Origin: Physcomitrium patens
Taxonomy: Eukaryota > Streptophyta > Bryopsida > Funariales > Funariaceae
Length of the DNA stretch: 64,000 bases
Direction of reading: 5' to 3'
NCBI RefSeq assembly: GCF_000002425.4
Contig: NC_037259.1
Coordinates: 2,087,218-2,151,217, forward strand
The stretch's first letter is position 1, and every line of letters begins with the position of its first letter. The notes under the pieces are model-generated. The model was not told where the DNA came from. It saw only the letters and a program-made list of their open reading frames with translations, and searched no databases. Shown here piece by piece: positions 61,900-64,000 of the stretch. A program made the translations under genes and the position numbers.

Positions 61900-63640
61900 A
61901 GTAGAACGACACAGCCCGAACACCCGCTCTGTGAACAGGGCCTTCTCCATGCCTCCTCCTATTTGGTCACCAGTTCGAATCTCCATTCCCTTCCGCCAAG
62001 GACAAGATTATGATCGGAGTGAGCGTCTTGTGCTGTGGGCTCAAACTTGTCAAGCTTTGGTAGTTGCCGATATTGTGGGCTGTGATTGAAGGTGTGCTCC
62101 ACTTTCCCATTTCGTCACATACCGTATAAATTTTATATCTTGTTATTTGGAGAATCAACGCAAGCGCTTCCCTTTCGACCTCATAATTTTGATTTATGAA
62201 GTGACAGATAGAGTGATCAGAAATCATGGGATATCACTGGTAAGTCAGCCACCTCAATTGTTGCCTCACCTACACCTGCCTCGGCAATGCCACTGGACAT
62301 AACTGCTTCAGTCGAGAGCTCTATTTCAGTGGAAAACTCGCTGGGTGGTATGATCAGTAGGCAAGATAATGCTCCAGAAAATATTTGTTTGTAAAATGGA
62401 GACTCTTGTGACAAGATCGTGTCAATATGGTGACAGGATCTGGTGAGATGTGCCGATGCGCAGCCGGTTTGACCCCTTCATCACCTGCAGCAGTTTTGTA
62501 TAGAGAATGCCTAATTTCGAGGTCTTCGTTCCGCTCTGCACCGACGAATTTCCACACAAATCTGCTTCAAAATTTGCTATATACTGCTTCGATGCTGACG
62601 GAGATTTCACAGCATTGCGAGAATTTAACGATCCAAATAAAGATGTCAGGTTGAAAAATTACATGTTCTTTAGACGAAATTCAAGCCAGAAACTTTACGA
62701 TGGCTAGAGATTTGGCACACCGGAGAAACTGTAAGCAATTTGGCTGCCAGAGACGGGGAAACAACATCGACAGGAGTGGACTTTTTGTCGTTCTCAGAAA
62801 CATAATTAGGCAACAATTGCAAGTGCAATCCTAGGTGTGTTTGCCTCTCATTAGGTCGAAGAAGGGTTGCTCGGGAACTACCTGATCCTCACATCCAAGA
62901 TTGCTTCAGACACTATGTGTCTATCGGGAACGATGCCATCCACAAACAGACATTTGACGAGTATGGATTCCGCGTCAAGAGGTTCAAAGAAGCTATCACA
63001 AGTTATGGAAGTTCTAAAAGTCGACTTAGATGTCAAGGTACCTGGTGCAACTCTCCCCTAGGACTGATGCAAATCACGTTCTTATACAGTAGGAGCAGCT
63101 CGGCTAGCTACTCCAGATACACAATGTTTTCCCCATAAATGTTCTCGACCTGATTCCATGTTGTTGCGACTGGTTGCGTGGAGTCTGGTTACATGGGACA
63201 GTGCAGCCAACAGAGGTATCGGTAAAAATTCTGAGACCTGATACTGCGGAAGAAGGTGTTATTCCTTGACTGCCACTTAATGGTGAAGCAGACCTTGCGA
63301 CTCTAGCGCAGGTATGTATCAGTATACTAGCCAACTATGGGAAGCCGCAGAGGGCTGATAATTTCACAGACAGCCAGGGCAGAATCACAGCAATCAATAT
63401 GGCATTACGCAATTTATTTCATGAACAACAAGCATAGCCATGGGGTTCTTCCTTTAACGGTCTCACATTTGCGATCAGCAATGTTATAACAACACCAGTT
63501 CTGATTTCGTTACATCCCAGGTTTCCTCTTGGAGGTAATCAGAATGAACGCCCACATACAGGCATTCCGACATCAGTACATTTTGTTTACTGGGAAATGC
63601 GATCTGTAAACTGTTGATGCGGACATGTGACTACTTACGT
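61900..63640 (+). pseudogene. Broken coding-like region, family not recognised
   Basis: The plus strand holds several protein-like stretches in different frames: one near 61940-62080 (PPPIWSPVRISIPFRQGQ), one at 62507-62704 (MPNFEVFVPLCTDEFPHKSA), one near 62850-63010 (YVSIGNDAIHKQTFDEYGF) and one near 63190-63610 (ILANYGKPQRADNF, LISLHPRFPLGGNQNERPH). Stops and frame changes separate them. Composition is balanced, unlike the AT-rich spacer before it. It may be a decayed gene, a captured or viral-type sequence, or a real gene with introns I cannot place. No function is proposed. Confidence 0.35.
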
Positions 63641-64000
63641 CTATACTCATTGAAATGACCTGGACGAAGATGGCACACATAAGTGAAAAAATTGCTTTCT
63701 ACCGGAGAACTCCACTGCATTCTTTCAGAACAGTTCCTATGGAAACGAGTGCGAGTGCGAGTGGTCCATGTTGTGGGCCGCTAGACATTGAGTTGCTGGG
63801 GGTAGGCAAATAGTTGTAGGAACGAGGGGAATCAGGACCCAAGATTTCTGTGTTTGCGAGGCGTGAAGTTGGAGAGCGTCCATGTAGAGTCTACCCATCA
63901 GGTTGTCGGTCTTTGTTCACTTGAGCATTAGATTTCCTCCATCGACTGGAGAATCAGGCTCCTTCATCCATTGCGATTTCTTTGCCGAGCCTTCAGAACT
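63641..64000. other. Window end, nothing recognised
   Basis: Balanced composition, no frame or motif that I can support. Confidence 0.4.

Overview
The window looks like nuclear DNA of a land plant, most probably a moss. Evidence for a plant: two intron-containing genes for Toc159-type chloroplast import receptors, a plant glycine-rich RNA-binding protein gene, and Ty3/gypsy chromoviruses, Ty1/copia and L1-type LINE remnants. The moss guess is an inference. It rests on GC-balanced genes standing in very AT-rich, transposon-filled DNA and on a 1141-residue Toc receptor (about 125 kDa), a size I recall for moss Toc receptors. I cannot name the species.

Layout. 1-4174: a pair of long inverted arms (1-595 and 3421-4174) around AT-rich DNA, with a solo LTR (1653-2200, target duplication ATTAT) inside. 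4175-7353: AT-rich, no gene recognised. 7354-7866 (minus): intronless glycine-rich RNA-binding protein. 7867-18889: mostly AT-rich non-coding DNA with a MITE-like inverted repeat (10447-10710), a decayed LINE (13560-14650) and a direct repeat (18127-18688). 18890-38561: three copies of one chromovirus family nested inside each other. Element C (plus, oldest) holds B (minus, target duplication CTTAT), and B's 3' LTR holds A (plus, target duplication GTATA, LTRs differing at 4 of 550 positions). 38570-43556: a minus-strand gypsy integrase remnant followed by a decayed Ty1/copia element. 43560-46461: no gene recognised, probably including the leader of the first TOC gene. 46462-52011 and 54487-58938: two tandem Toc159-family genes with the same six-exon, five-intron phase pattern. 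58939-64000: 3' flank, AT-rich spacer and a region of broken, unrecognised coding-like sequence (61900-63640).

The main biological points are these. (1) The tandem Toc159 pair differs strongly in the acidic domain, yet shares 930 identical bases covering the end of exon 5, intron 5 and nearly all of exon 6, which points to recent gene conversion. (2) All three chromovirus copies carry an extra open frame of 140 codons between the chromodomain end of pol and the 3' LTR; its length is identical in A and B, and I recognise no function for it. (3) Element A has nearly identical LTRs but a pol broken by seven in-frame stops and a frameshift, as if it had moved using proteins from another copy.

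The Toc proteins would act at the chloroplast outer envelope as GTP-dependent preprotein receptors. Their different acidic domains suggest different preprotein preferences with a shared membrane anchor.
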